A DNA stretch of 20,952 bases, taken from positions 1 through 20,952 of the forward strand of contig JAHHUC010000037.1 of assembly GCA_020024215.1 (NCBI GenBank). Direction: 5' to 3'. This document shows, piece after piece, positions 14,384 to 20,952 of the stretch. Within the stretch, counting starts at the first letter, position 1, and every line of letters begins with the position of its first letter. The DNA is from Oscillospiraceae bacterium. GTDB lineage: Bacteria > Bacillota > Clostridia > Oscillospirales > Ruminococcaceae. A model generated the notes under the pieces. It was given only the letters and a program-made list of their open reading frames with translations. It did not search any database and was not told where the DNA came from. The position numbers and the translations under genes were made by a program.

Positions 14384-15969
14384 TGCCTATCCTCCGTTCC
14401 GCCCCATTCTACAACGGTAAACCCATTTCTTTCAAAGCCGGAAAGCTTCTGCTCTTTTATTTCAACAAAGCTGTCAGAGGGCTTATAGACCATATGCACC
14501 CTTAAAATGCTGTCAGGCTTTGGCTCAACAGTCAAGGGAGCCAGCTCTTCATATTCCTCTTGTGCAAATGTAATCACATTATAGGGATTCATCATCATCC
14601 GAGGAACCCAATAGGTTATAAAATCGTTGTATTCTCTCGGGTTAAGCCCCAGCTCTTTAAGCTTTTCACGCAGGAATTTTTCGGTGTCCTCACCCTTTAC
14701 ACAAAATCCCTCATCATATGTCCAGCTTCTTTTTTCATTTCCCTCCCAGAACAGGTAGTAATGCTCAGAGCCGTCCTTTTTGTTTATAAGCCTGCCGTCA
14801 GGGTAGGCCTTTACAAACCATCCGTTTTCATATGTGGGATAGGTGTAGGAAAATCGGGGATAATCCACCCTTACAACACAGTCGGTTTCTTTTTGGGGAT
14901 AAAGATATATGACAGGCTTTCCTGTTGTGGGGTTAACTCTTCCGTTAGCAAGCTCCTCATAAATATTGCTGCCCTTATTTTGAATGTCATACAAAATGGC
15001 TCTGTCTATGTCGCTGGCATGGATAAGCAGTTGGTTTCCGTCATTGTAAATATTGTAGACAAGGCCGTTGTTGAATTTTATATTCAATACTGCGGCATTT
15101 TCCAAGCTTCTGGAATCAACCTCCCTGGCATTGTGAACAGGCAGGGATATGCTGTTCATAATGTCGTTGCTCACATTGTAGCTTTTAGAGGCACTTTGGT
15201 CCTTTGAGGTGAAGGAAATGCTTTCTATCCTGCTGCTTTTCATCATGGAAAGCCAAGACGGACTGGCGTTTTTATAACCTCTGCTTTGCTCTAAAAGCTT
15301 ATCAAATCTGTTCAGTATGGTGTCATAGTCATCTTTATTCAGTGAAAGCTTTACCTCCTTGCTGAAGTCACCTCCCTTTGGGGAATATTTAAGGTGCAGG
15401 CCCTTTTCATAAAATGAGATTCTGTATTTATTGTCCTCCAGATCAAAAAGCTCCAAAAAGTTATCGCTCTTTATTCTGTTTCCTATATCCTCAGCCTCAG
15501 CCGCACTTTTTAAAATGAGCGACATATCAAAATAATCATCCTCATTTTCTGAGAAAAGATTTCCGAAGTTATTGTATGAGAGCCTCTCAGAGTCAGAATA
15601 GGCATAAAGCTTGGGGATTGGATCATTGCAGGAGGAGGAAGGCTTTATGAACCGGTCGAGCTTTAAGCCCTCATACCACCATGCCGTCGTCTCCTCCTTG
15701 ACATTAGATAAAGTGGAGGGGGAGGAGGTATTTTTATTTTGAGAAGCTTTTATCTGAGATGTCTCTTCACTGCTTGGCTCAGATTCCTCCTGAGTTTGGG
15801 ATATTTCCTCACTTTGGGATGAAACAGACAAAGAGCTGCTTTCTTCTGTTTCAAAAGCGGAGCTGTTTTGACTCTCACTGCTTTTTGCAGAATTTTCTGC
15901 TTCATTATTTTGGCAGGAGGTCATCAAAAGAAGAGATAGGGCTAAAATAAATCCAAATAATCTTTTCAT
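14380..15969 (-). CDS. Unknown two-domain lipoprotein, first gene of serpin operon
   Basis: 529 residues; function not recognised. Parts in order: lipoprotein signal (LLLMTSC, lipid at C19); Ser/Glu-rich stalk to about 90; a domain shared with the next gene product (about 95-335); and an additional domain from about 346 to 522. The extra domain begins NPTTGKPVIYLYP and ends ERNGFTVVEWGGT. Inside it are YENGWFVKAYPDGRL, GFCVKGEDTEKFLREKL and the FITYWVPRM stretch. From memory this C-terminal domain, with its KPVIYLYP opening and VVEWGGT ending, recurs in exported proteins of gut Clostridia without a known role. ATG 15969 has AAAGGAG 7 bases upstream; an in-frame ATG at 16026 would precede the signal with a basic tail and lacks a ribosome site. 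No clear promoter was found upstream; TATAGT near 15995-16020 is a weak candidate. Confidence 0.9.
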   Translation of the reverse strand: MKRLFGFILALSLLLMTSCQNNEAENSAKSSESQNSSAFETEESSSLSVSSQSEEISQTQEESEPSSEETSQIKASQNKNTSSPSTLSNVKEETTAWWYEGLKLDRFIKPSSSCNDPIPKLYAYSDSERLSYNNFGNLFSENEDDYFDMSLILKSAAEAEDIGNRIKSDNFLELFDLEDNKYRISFYEKGLHLKYSPKGGDFSKEVKLSLNKDDYDTILNRFDKLLEQSRGYKNASPSWLSMMKSSRIESISFTSKDQSASKSYNVSNDIMNSISLPVHNAREVDSRSLENAAVLNIKFNNGLVYNIYNDGNQLLIHASDIDRAILYDIQNKGSNIYEELANGRVNPTTGKPVIYLYPQKETDCVVRVDYPRFSYTYPTYENGWFVKAYPDGRLINKKDGSEHYYLFWEGNEKRSWTYDEGFCVKGEDTEKFLREKLKELGLNPREYNDFITYWVPRMMMNPYNVITFAQEEYEELAPLTVEPKPDSILRVHMVYKPSDSFVEIKEQKLSGFERNGFTVVEWGGTEDRQ

Positions 15970-16131
15970 TTCTTTTCTCCTTTTAAAAGTATAAAAATCG
16001 CCTTGCTTTACTATATAGTGCAGCATTTTAAGCTTATTGTTGCAGTATATTAAAATTTTGGAAATAAAGGGAGGCCTTTCATTTTCTCTGCAAATTTTTC
16101 CCTTTGGCTTTATGGCGCTGTCGGCATTTTA

Positions 16132-16160
16132 TTTGCATAAAAAATTTATTGTGGTATAAT
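16132..16160 (+). promoter_or_regulatory. Promoter of azlCD
   Basis: TATAAT (16155-16160) preceded by TGg (extended -10); weak -35 TTGCAT (16132-16137) at a 17-base spacing. It lies about 37 bases before the azlC start. Confidence 0.6.
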
Positions 16161-16196
16161 ATGCTTTAACTATTTAAAAAGGTGATGTGATGATAT

Positions 16197-16937
16197 ATGT
16201 CCGGCTTAAAGCTCAGCGAAGAAAATTCGATGTCCTTTTTTGAGGGCACAAGAAACGGGTTTCCCATAGGCTTAGGTTATTTTGCAGTTTCTTTTTCTTT
16301 GGGGATAGCTGCACACAAAGCAGGGCTTTCACCCTTTCAGGCTTTTTTGTCCAGTCTTTTGTGCAGTGCGTCAGCAGGGCAGTATGCAGCATATACACTT
16401 ATAGATGCCATGTCCTCCTATGCTCAGGTGGCTGTGATGACACTGATAGCAAATGCCAGATATATGCTTATGAGCTGTGCCATGAGCCAGAGGATGAGCC
16501 CAAAAACAGGGATTCTTCACCGGCTTGCCATGAGCTTTGCAATTACAGATGAGCTTTTTGCAATAAATATTTCCCGCCCCGGATACCTTGATCCCTATTA
16601 CTGCTACGGAGCTGTGCTGACCTCCGTTCCCCTTTGGGCAATAGGCACGCTTTTTGGAGCAATAGCGGGAAATGTAATGCCCATAAGGCTTGTCAGCGCC
16701 CTTAGCGTGGCTCTTTACGGAATGTTTCTGGCTGTGATAATTCCGCCTGCAAAAAAGAGCAGAGTGATACTTTCGGTCATCCTTGTTTCCTTTGCCTCAA
16801 GCTTTATTTCAAGCTATGCGCCCATGCTTTCAGGAATTTCCTCCGGGACAAGAACAATTATTTTAACTGTCACAATTTCTGCTCTTGCAGCTTTATTCTT
16901 CCCTGTGAAAAATGAGCAAAAGGAGGAAAACACATAA
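16197..16937 (+). CDS. azlC: AzlC-family branched-chain amino acid exporter, large subunit
   Basis: Polytopic inner membrane protein that, with AzlD, exports branched-chain amino acids and analogues. At 246 residues the length is typical. The N-terminal GTRNGFPIGLGYFAVSFSLGIAA segment (about 17-39), ALLCSASAGQYAA-like stretch (SSLLCSASAGQYAAY, 52-66) and the NARYMLMSCAMS motif (86-97) are family hallmarks; several further helices reach the C-terminus. ATG 16197 is the only sensible start, since an in-frame TGA lies 6 bases before it; the ribosome site AAGGTGATG is somewhat distant. The stop overlaps the azlD start by one base. Confidence 0.93.
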   Translation: MSGLKLSEENSMSFFEGTRNGFPIGLGYFAVSFSLGIAAHKAGLSPFQAFLSSLLCSASAGQYAAYTLIDAMSSYAQVAVMTLIANARYMLMSCAMSQRMSPKTGILHRLAMSFAITDELFAINISRPGYLDPYYCYGAVLTSVPLWAIGTLFGAIAGNVMPIRLVSALSVALYGMFLAVIIPPAKKSRVILSVILVSFASSFISSYAPMLSGISSGTRTIILTVTISALAALFFPVKNEQKEENT

Positions 16938-17251
16938 TGCAGCACAACATTTACATCTATATAGCAGTCATGTTTTTGGTCACATATGCCATAAGGGTAA
17001 TTCCCACAACACTTATAAGAAAGCAGATAAAAAGCAGGTTTATACAAAGCTTTCTTTACTATGTGCCCTTTGTCACCTTAGCCGTAATGACCTTTCCTGC
17101 CATAATAGAATCTGCACAAAGCCCGATTTCAGGTCTTTTGGCACTTGCTGTGGGAATAATAGCTGCCTATTTTGATGCAGGGCTTTTAAAGGTTTCCATA
17201 GCCTGCTGCTCTGCGGTTTTCATATGGGAATTGTTTTTAAGCTTGCCTTAA
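16937..17251 (+). CDS. azlD: AzlD-family branched-chain amino acid exporter, small subunit
   Basis: Small membrane partner of AzlC, 104 residues, with about four hydrophobic segments. The family pattern VTYAIRVIPTTLIRKQI (about 14-30, with the R and P conserved) and SFLYYVPFVTLAVMTFPAI (about 38-56) is visible. ATG 16937 shares its A with the azlC stop (TAATG), and GGAGG sits about 10 bases upstream inside azlC, so the two are translationally coupled. A strong terminator begins 3 bases after the stop. Confidence 0.92.
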   Translation: MQHNIYIYIAVMFLVTYAIRVIPTTLIRKQIKSRFIQSFLYYVPFVTLAVMTFPAIIESAQSPISGLLALAVGIIAAYFDAGLLKVSIACCSAVFIWELFLSLP

Positions 17252-17254
17252 ATA

Positions 17255-17293
17255 AAAAAAGCCAAGGGCATTAGCATTGCCTTTGGCTTTTTT
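17255..17293. terminator. Bidirectional terminator after azlCD
   Basis: AAAAAAGCCAAGGGCA (17255-17270) pairs with TGCCTTTGGCTTTTTT (17278-17293) with one G-U pair and a 7-base loop. The T-runs on both strands suit the convergent azlCD (+) and the 212-residue gene (-). Confidence 0.93.
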
Positions 17294-17328
17294 CATGAGG
17301 ATTTTTGCTGTGATGGGAAAATGTCTGT

Positions 17329-17967
17329 CTAAGAATTTACATTAAACGGCTCAATATCAGTAAAGTTTTTCCATTCATACTTTACGCCCATATCCTCCAT
17401 TATTTTTCTGCCCTCTGAAAACAGTCTGTTCAGCTCACTGCTCTCATAGAGAGAAATGTCAAAATCTTCGCGCCCTGCATCATCTAAAAAGCCCTTTGCA
17501 CCCTTTGGGTCCTTCAATATGCTGTTGGCAGTTTCATAAATGTTTTCCCACTGAAAAGAAAAATAATCCCTTTGAATGGCTGTCATGGATGAAAGATATT
17601 CCCTTAGGCGCTCTGCGGCAACTCTCTCCTTTGAAAGCTCCAGCATATAAGAGGCGGATCTGAACATATGAAGCGAGCAGCCGGCAGTTCCGTAGGGTAT
17701 GGTGTCTATGGCTGAAAGCTTGAGTGTGATATCATCATCGCTGTCAGAGGCCTTCATCCAAAGGCTTATATCGGTTTCTCTGTAATTTATTTCATCCTCC
17801 TTGGGCTTTGTCTCACTGCTGCTTTGCTCTAAAGAATCCTGAGAGGAGGATGTCAGCATGCCATCGGATGAGTCAGGCATATCCTTTTTGCTGTCAAAAA
17901 AGAACACAAAGGCCGATATCGCCAAAATTACTGCTGCTGCGATTATCCATATAATTGATTTTTTCAT
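17329..17967 (-). CDS. Unknown membrane-anchored protein with Ser-rich stalk
   Basis: Not recognised. The 212 residues start with a signal anchor (about 5-24, IIWIIAAAVILAISAFVFFF) that lacks a lipobox cysteine. A Ser/Glu-rich stalk follows (about 30-58), then an extracellular domain of about 150 residues. That domain looks largely helical (ELSKERVAAERLREYLSSM, IYETANSILKDPKGAKGFLDDAG) with a single cysteine, in the AGCSLHMF stretch. ATG 17967 follows GAAGGG by about 9 bases. A -10 TATAAT lies at 18030-18035 on the minus strand without a good -35. It ends at the bidirectional terminator shared with azlCD. The architecture recalls the serpin-operon lipoproteins but I see no sequence similarity to them. 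Confidence 0.8.
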   Translation of the reverse strand: MKKSIIWIIAAAVILAISAFVFFFDSKKDMPDSSDGMLTSSSQDSLEQSSSETKPKEDEINYRETDISLWMKASDSDDDITLKLSAIDTIPYGTAGCSLHMFRSASYMLELSKERVAAERLREYLSSMTAIQRDYFSFQWENIYETANSILKDPKGAKGFLDDAGREDFDISLYESSELNRLFSEGRKIMEDMGVKYEWKNFTDIEPFNVNS

Positions 17968-18103
17968 AATTGTTTTCCCTTCTTTTGATTATGCAATTTA
18001 TATAAAATAATTCTGCTTTTCTAAAAGCTATTATAAACCCCAAAATGCCTTTTTTTATTTCACGGTTATAAATTTATTTTCGGAAACATTTTAACAAATT
18101 TCC

Positions 18104-18131
18104 TTGACAAAATTTAACCGGGTGTTATAAT
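18104..18131 (+). promoter_or_regulatory. thrS promoter
   Basis: Perfect TTGACA (18104-18109), 16-base spacer, perfect TATAAT (18126-18131) with an upstream TGt. It drives the T-box leader that follows. Confidence 0.9.
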
Positions 18132-18137
18132 TATATT

Positions 18138-18385
18138 CGTTGATATAAAAGGCGTTGAGAAGATAAGTAGGCTTATCCTTTTCACCACAGAGAGGAGCGC
18201 ATCAGGCTGCAAGCGTTCTGTGAAGGGATCTGACCGAATACCGATCTTTTAGCTGTCCCTTAATCGGGAACGGTGATTCCGTTATAATCAGTAAATGAGG
18301 TTCGGAGATTTTCCGATAAATCAGGGTGGAACCGCGGTAATTTATCGCCCCTGGCAGGTGCTGCTATGCTTGCCGGGGGCTTTTT
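18138..18385 (+). ncRNA. T-box riboswitch controlling thrS
   Basis: Complete T-box leader. Stem I contains the AGTA element (18168-18171) opposite the specifier loop, the AGAGAGG bulge (about 18189-18195) and the GGCTGCAAGC distal loop motif. GAAGAT and ATCTTT close the specifier loop, and ACC (18240-18242) in GAATACCG is the likely threonine specifier. The T-box sequence AGGGTGGAACCGCGG is at 18323-18337, within an antiterminator closed by GATAAAT/ATTTATC. The competing terminator is at 18347-18385. Uncharged tRNA-Thr binding should stabilise antitermination and allow thrS expression. Confidence 0.96.
18347..18385 (+). terminator. T-box-controlled terminator before thrS
   Basis: GCCCCtGGCA (18347-18356) pairs with TTGCCgGGGGC (18370-18380), followed by TTTTT. 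It overlaps the downstream side of the antiterminator, as expected of a T-box switch. Confidence 0.9.
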
Positions 18386-18443
18386 GCATAATTCCTTCAG
18401 GCCGGCGTAGGAAAAATATGAATAAAGGAAAGGAAGTAGTTTT

Positions 18444-20387
18444 ATGAAAATCACATTAAAGGACGGCTCCTTTAAGGAGTATGATAAGCCTGTTTCTGCC
18501 ATAGAAGTTGCAAACGATATAAGCGCAGGTCTTGCAAGAAATGCCTGTCTTGCAGAAATTGACGGCAAGGAGGCAGATTTGAGAACAGTTATGGACAAAG
18601 ACTGTACACTCAATATTTTAACCGCCAAGGATAAGGGCGGACTTTCTGCACTTCGCCACACAGCCTCCCATATTCTGGCTCAGGCTGTGAAGAGACTTTA
18701 CCCTGACACAAAGCTTGCCATAGGACCTTCCATAGCAGATGGCTTTTATTACGATGTAGACCCCGCCGCACCGATTCTTTCTGAGGATCTTCCCAAGATA
18801 GAGGCGGAGATGAAAAAAATCATCAAGGAGGATTTATCCTTAGAGAGATTCACTCTTCCCAGAGATGAGGCCATTAAGTTCATGCAGGAAAGAGAAGAGC
18901 CCTATAAGGTGGAGCTTATAGAGGATCTTCCCGAGGGAGAGGAAATAAGCTTTTACAAGCAGGGCGAATTTACAGATCTTTGTGCAGGACCTCACCTTAT
19001 GAGCACAAAGGGCGTGGGCAAGGCATTCAAGCTTATGAATTTGGCCGGCGCCTATTGGAGAGGCAGCGAAAAGAACAAAATGCTCACCAGAATTTATGCC
19101 ACAGCCTTCTCCTCAAAGGAGGAGCTGGAGGCATATGTCACAATGATGGAGGAGGCTAAAAAGCGTGACCACAGAAAGCTGGGCAGGGAGCTGGGGCTTT
19201 TCATGCTCCACGATGCAGGCCCCGGATTCCCGTTTTTCCTCCCCAAGGGCATGGTTTTAAAAAATACTCTGCTGGATTATTGGAGAGAGATCCATAAAAA
19301 GGCAGGCTATGTGGAAATATCCACACCCATCATTCTGAACAGAAGCCTTTGGGAAACATCCGGACACTGGGACCACTATAAGGATAATATGTACACAACA
19401 ATGGTGGACGAGCAGGACTTTGCCATAAAGCCAATGAACTGTCCCGGCGGTGTTCTGGTGTATGCCTCTGAGCCAAGAAGCTATCGCGATCTTCCCTTGC
19501 GGATGGGAGAATTGGGAGTTGTTCACCGCCACGAAAAATCCGGACAGCTCCACGGACTTATGAGGGTGAGATGCTTCACACAGGATGACGCCCACATATT
19601 TATGACACCTGAGCAGATAAAGGATGAAATAAAGGGAGTTGCACACCTCATCAATGAGGTTTACTCGCTGTTTGGCTTTAAATATCATGTGGAGCTTTCT
19701 ACAAGACCTGAAAACAGCATGGGCTCCGATGAGGATTGGGAGATGGCAACAGACGGCCTTCGCTCTGCTTTAGATGAGCTGGGACTTGATTATGTTGTAA
19801 ATGAGGGCGACGGCGCCTTCTACGGACCTAAGATTGACTTCCATCTGGAGGACTCCATCGGAAGAACATGGCAGTGCGGAACAATTCAGCTGGATTTCCA
19901 GCTCCCCCAGAGATTTGAGCTTGAATATACAGGTGCAGACGGAGAGAAGCACCGTCCCATCATGATTCATCGTGTGGCCTTTGGCTCCATTGAAAGATTT
20001 ATAGGAATTCTCATTGAGCATTTTGCAGGTGCATTCCCCACATGGCTTGCCCCTGTTCAGGTTAGGGTGCTGCCCATATCCGAAAAGTATGCCTGCTATG
20101 CACACAGCGTGAAGAAGGCATTGGATGATGCAGGTATAAGATGCGAATTGGACAATCGTTCAGAAAAGATAGGATATAAGATTCGCGAAGCTCAGAACCA
20201 GAAGATACCCTATATGCTTATTGTAGGTCAGAAGGAAGAGGAGGAAAATAAGGTATCTGTTAGAAGCCGCTTTGCAGGTGACGAGGGTGCCGATGATATA
20301 AATTCCTTTATTGAAAGCATCAAAGAGGAAATCGCCTCTAAGACCATAAGGGAAGTAACTGTTGAGAAAAAAGAAGAAAACAAGTAG
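18444..20387 (+). CDS. thrS: Threonine--tRNA ligase
   Basis: Class II aminoacyl-tRNA synthetase charging tRNA-Thr; the protein is cytoplasmic and dimeric. At 647 residues it is full length. Domain order: TGS domain (about 1-62); editing domain (about 65-230) with the HxxxH pair H72/H76 in RHTASH and the later CAGPH motif; catalytic core with the zinc-ligand cysteine in PMNCPGG, motif 2 (RHEKSGQLHGLMRVR, then FTQDDAHIF) and motif 3 (GSIERFIGILIEHFAG); and C-terminal anticodon-binding domain (WLAPVQVRVLPISEKY to the end). ATG 18444 follows AAGGAAG. Expression is controlled by the T-box leader upstream; a strong terminator follows. Confidence 0.99.
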   Translation: MKITLKDGSFKEYDKPVSAIEVANDISAGLARNACLAEIDGKEADLRTVMDKDCTLNILTAKDKGGLSALRHTASHILAQAVKRLYPDTKLAIGPSIADGFYYDVDPAAPILSEDLPKIEAEMKKIIKEDLSLERFTLPRDEAIKFMQEREEPYKVELIEDLPEGEEISFYKQGEFTDLCAGPHLMSTKGVGKAFKLMNLAGAYWRGSEKNKMLTRIYATAFSSKEELEAYVTMMEEAKKRDHRKLGRELGLFMLHDAGPGFPFFLPKGMVLKNTLLDYWREIHKKAGYVEISTPIILNRSLWETSGHWDHYKDNMYTTMVDEQDFAIKPMNCPGGVLVYASEPRSYRDLPLRMGELGVVHRHEKSGQLHGLMRVRCFTQDDAHIFMTPEQIKDEIKGVAHLINEVYSLFGFKYHVELSTRPENSMGSDEDWEMATDGLRSALDELGLDYVVNEGDGAFYGPKIDFHLEDSIGRTWQCGTIQLDFQLPQRFELEYTGADGEKHRPIMIHRVAFGSIERFIGILIEHFAGAFPTWLAPVQVRVLPISEKYACYAHSVKKALDDAGIRCELDNRSEKIGYKIREAQNQKIPYMLIVGQKEEEENKVSVRSRFAGDEGADDINSFIESIKEEIASKTIREVTVEKKEENK

Positions 20388-20397
20388 CCTTTAAATC

Positions 20398-20435
20398 AAA
20401 GCACTCAAGGATTTTACAATCTTTGAGTGCTTTTT
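20398..20435 (+). terminator. Intrinsic terminator of thrS
   Basis: A 16-base arm (20398-20413, AAAGCACTCAAgGATT) pairs with 20418-20433 around a TTAC loop with one G-U pair, and the helix runs into TTTTT. Confidence 0.94.
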
Positions 20436-20478
20436 CATCTTTTTTATATTACATAAATTGGAATTTTCCGCTTGCTCT

Positions 20479-20502
20479 ATATCTTTTTAAGACAAAAGAT
20501 AT
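20479..20502 (+). repeat. Perfect inverted repeat upstream of a possible promoter
   Basis: ATATCTTTT (20479-20487) and AAAAGATAT (20494-20502) are perfect 9-base arms around TAAGAC. The repeat lies just before TATAAT at 20514-20519, in the -35 area. It could be an operator for a dimeric regulator or a chance feature of AT-rich DNA. Confidence 0.4.
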
Positions 20503-20558
20503 GTTATTTCGACTATAATATACAATAAATATATAGTTTTTTAATGTATTTTAATATA

Positions 20559-20587
20559 TTGTAAAATAACTTTGAATGTGATAAAAT
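20559..20587 (+). promoter_or_regulatory. Candidate promoter for the last gene
   Basis: TTGTAA (20559-20564), 17 bases, TAAAAT (20582-20587) with TGa upstream. A second candidate -10, TATAAT at 20514-20519, lacks a good -35. Confidence 0.45.
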
Positions 20588-20652
20588 AAAACACACTATT
20601 TTTTTTGGAAAATTTTTCTGATTTTTCAATATGATAAACTGGAGGTTTTGCA

Positions 20653-20952
20653 ATGGATTCAAAAAAATTTATTAAATTGGGAGCTTTGCTGCTCATAATT
20701 TTTGCCGCACTTACAATAACAATATCAGTTGTCAACCTGACAAGTACTCTTGCAGAATTGAGCAACATGAACTCAGAGGATGCCGCATTGATAGATGCAC
20801 AGCTCAGGCAGGAGGGAACAGACCTTGATTCTGCCCTTGTTGTAATCAAGGTTGTTGCCTATATCACATTGGCAGTCGGCTCAATTCTTTCTGTCATAAA
20901 AATTATAGTGGGCGTACTTATTTTGAAAAAAACAGAGCGCACACATAAATTC
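20653..20952 (+). CDS. Small membrane protein, unknown, 3' end outside window
   Basis: The frame is open from ATG 20653 to the window edge (100 residues), with GGAGG 7 bases before the start. Two hydrophobic helices are visible: about 8-29 (LGALLLIIFAALTITISVVNL) and about 62-88 (ALVVIKVVAYITLAVGSIL and onward). They are separated by a polar acidic loop of about 30 residues and followed by basic KKTERTHK. No family recognised; an uncharacterised membrane protein is the most that can be said. Confidence 0.75.
   Translation, partial: MDSKKFIKLGALLLIIFAALTITISVVNLTSTLAELSNMNSEDAALIDAQLRQEGTDLDSALVVIKVVAYITLAVGSILSVIKIIVGVLILKKTERTHKF

Noticed and set aside
1..20952. tRNA, rRNA, CRISPR, insertion sequence or prophage content
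   Set aside because: No cloverleaf, no regularly spaced repeats, no transposase, integrase or phage motifs were seen in either strand.

Overview
The window looks like chromosomal DNA from an endospore-lineage member of the Clostridia, most likely an anaerobic gut Firmicute of the Oscillospiraceae/Ruminococcaceae type. The evidence is a spoVA sporulation locus, a T-box leader on thrS, the linked rpsO-pnp pair, strong AGGAGG-type ribosome binding sites, extended -10 (TGnTATAAT) promoters, a ferredoxin-like aldo/keto reductase and a lipoprotein serpin. The taxon is inferred from gene content; no rRNA or other species marker is present. No mobile element, tRNA or CRISPR array was found.

Layout. 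1-5744 is almost entirely minus strand: a SNF2-type helicase cut by the left window edge, an MscS channel, about 520 bases of intergenic DNA with two terminators, an unrecognised 163-residue protein, an EcsC-family protein with its own promoter, then spoVAD and spoVAC. The spoVAD copy lacks roughly its last third and no spoVAE follows. From 5824 the plus strand carries rpsO (with a probable S15-binding leader), a 49-base hairpin, and pnp. Then come a CNNM/CBS (CorC/HlyC-like) membrane protein, a translationally coupled unknown membrane-anchored protein, and an aldo/keto reductase with two Cys4 clusters.

12001-15969 (minus) is the most unusual part: a tightly packed three-gene operon whose products all have lipoprotein signals. 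Two are paralogues of unknown function with Ser/Glu-rich stalks; the first also has an extra C-terminal domain. The third is a serpin. This looks like a cell-surface module pairing a protease inhibitor with two related lipoproteins. 16197-17251 (plus) is azlCD, a branched-chain amino acid exporter. It converges on a minus-strand gene for an anchored Ser-rich protein of unknown function. 18104-20387 is thrS behind a complete T-box leader, and the right edge cuts a small two-helix membrane protein.

Regulation that can be read from sequence: S15 autoregulation (probable), a stem-loop between rpsO and pnp that resembles an RNase III/PNPase control site (inferred), T-box control of thrS by uncharged tRNA-Thr (very clear), and several strong intrinsic terminators, including bidirectional ones between the convergent pairs at 11942-11977 and 17255-17293.
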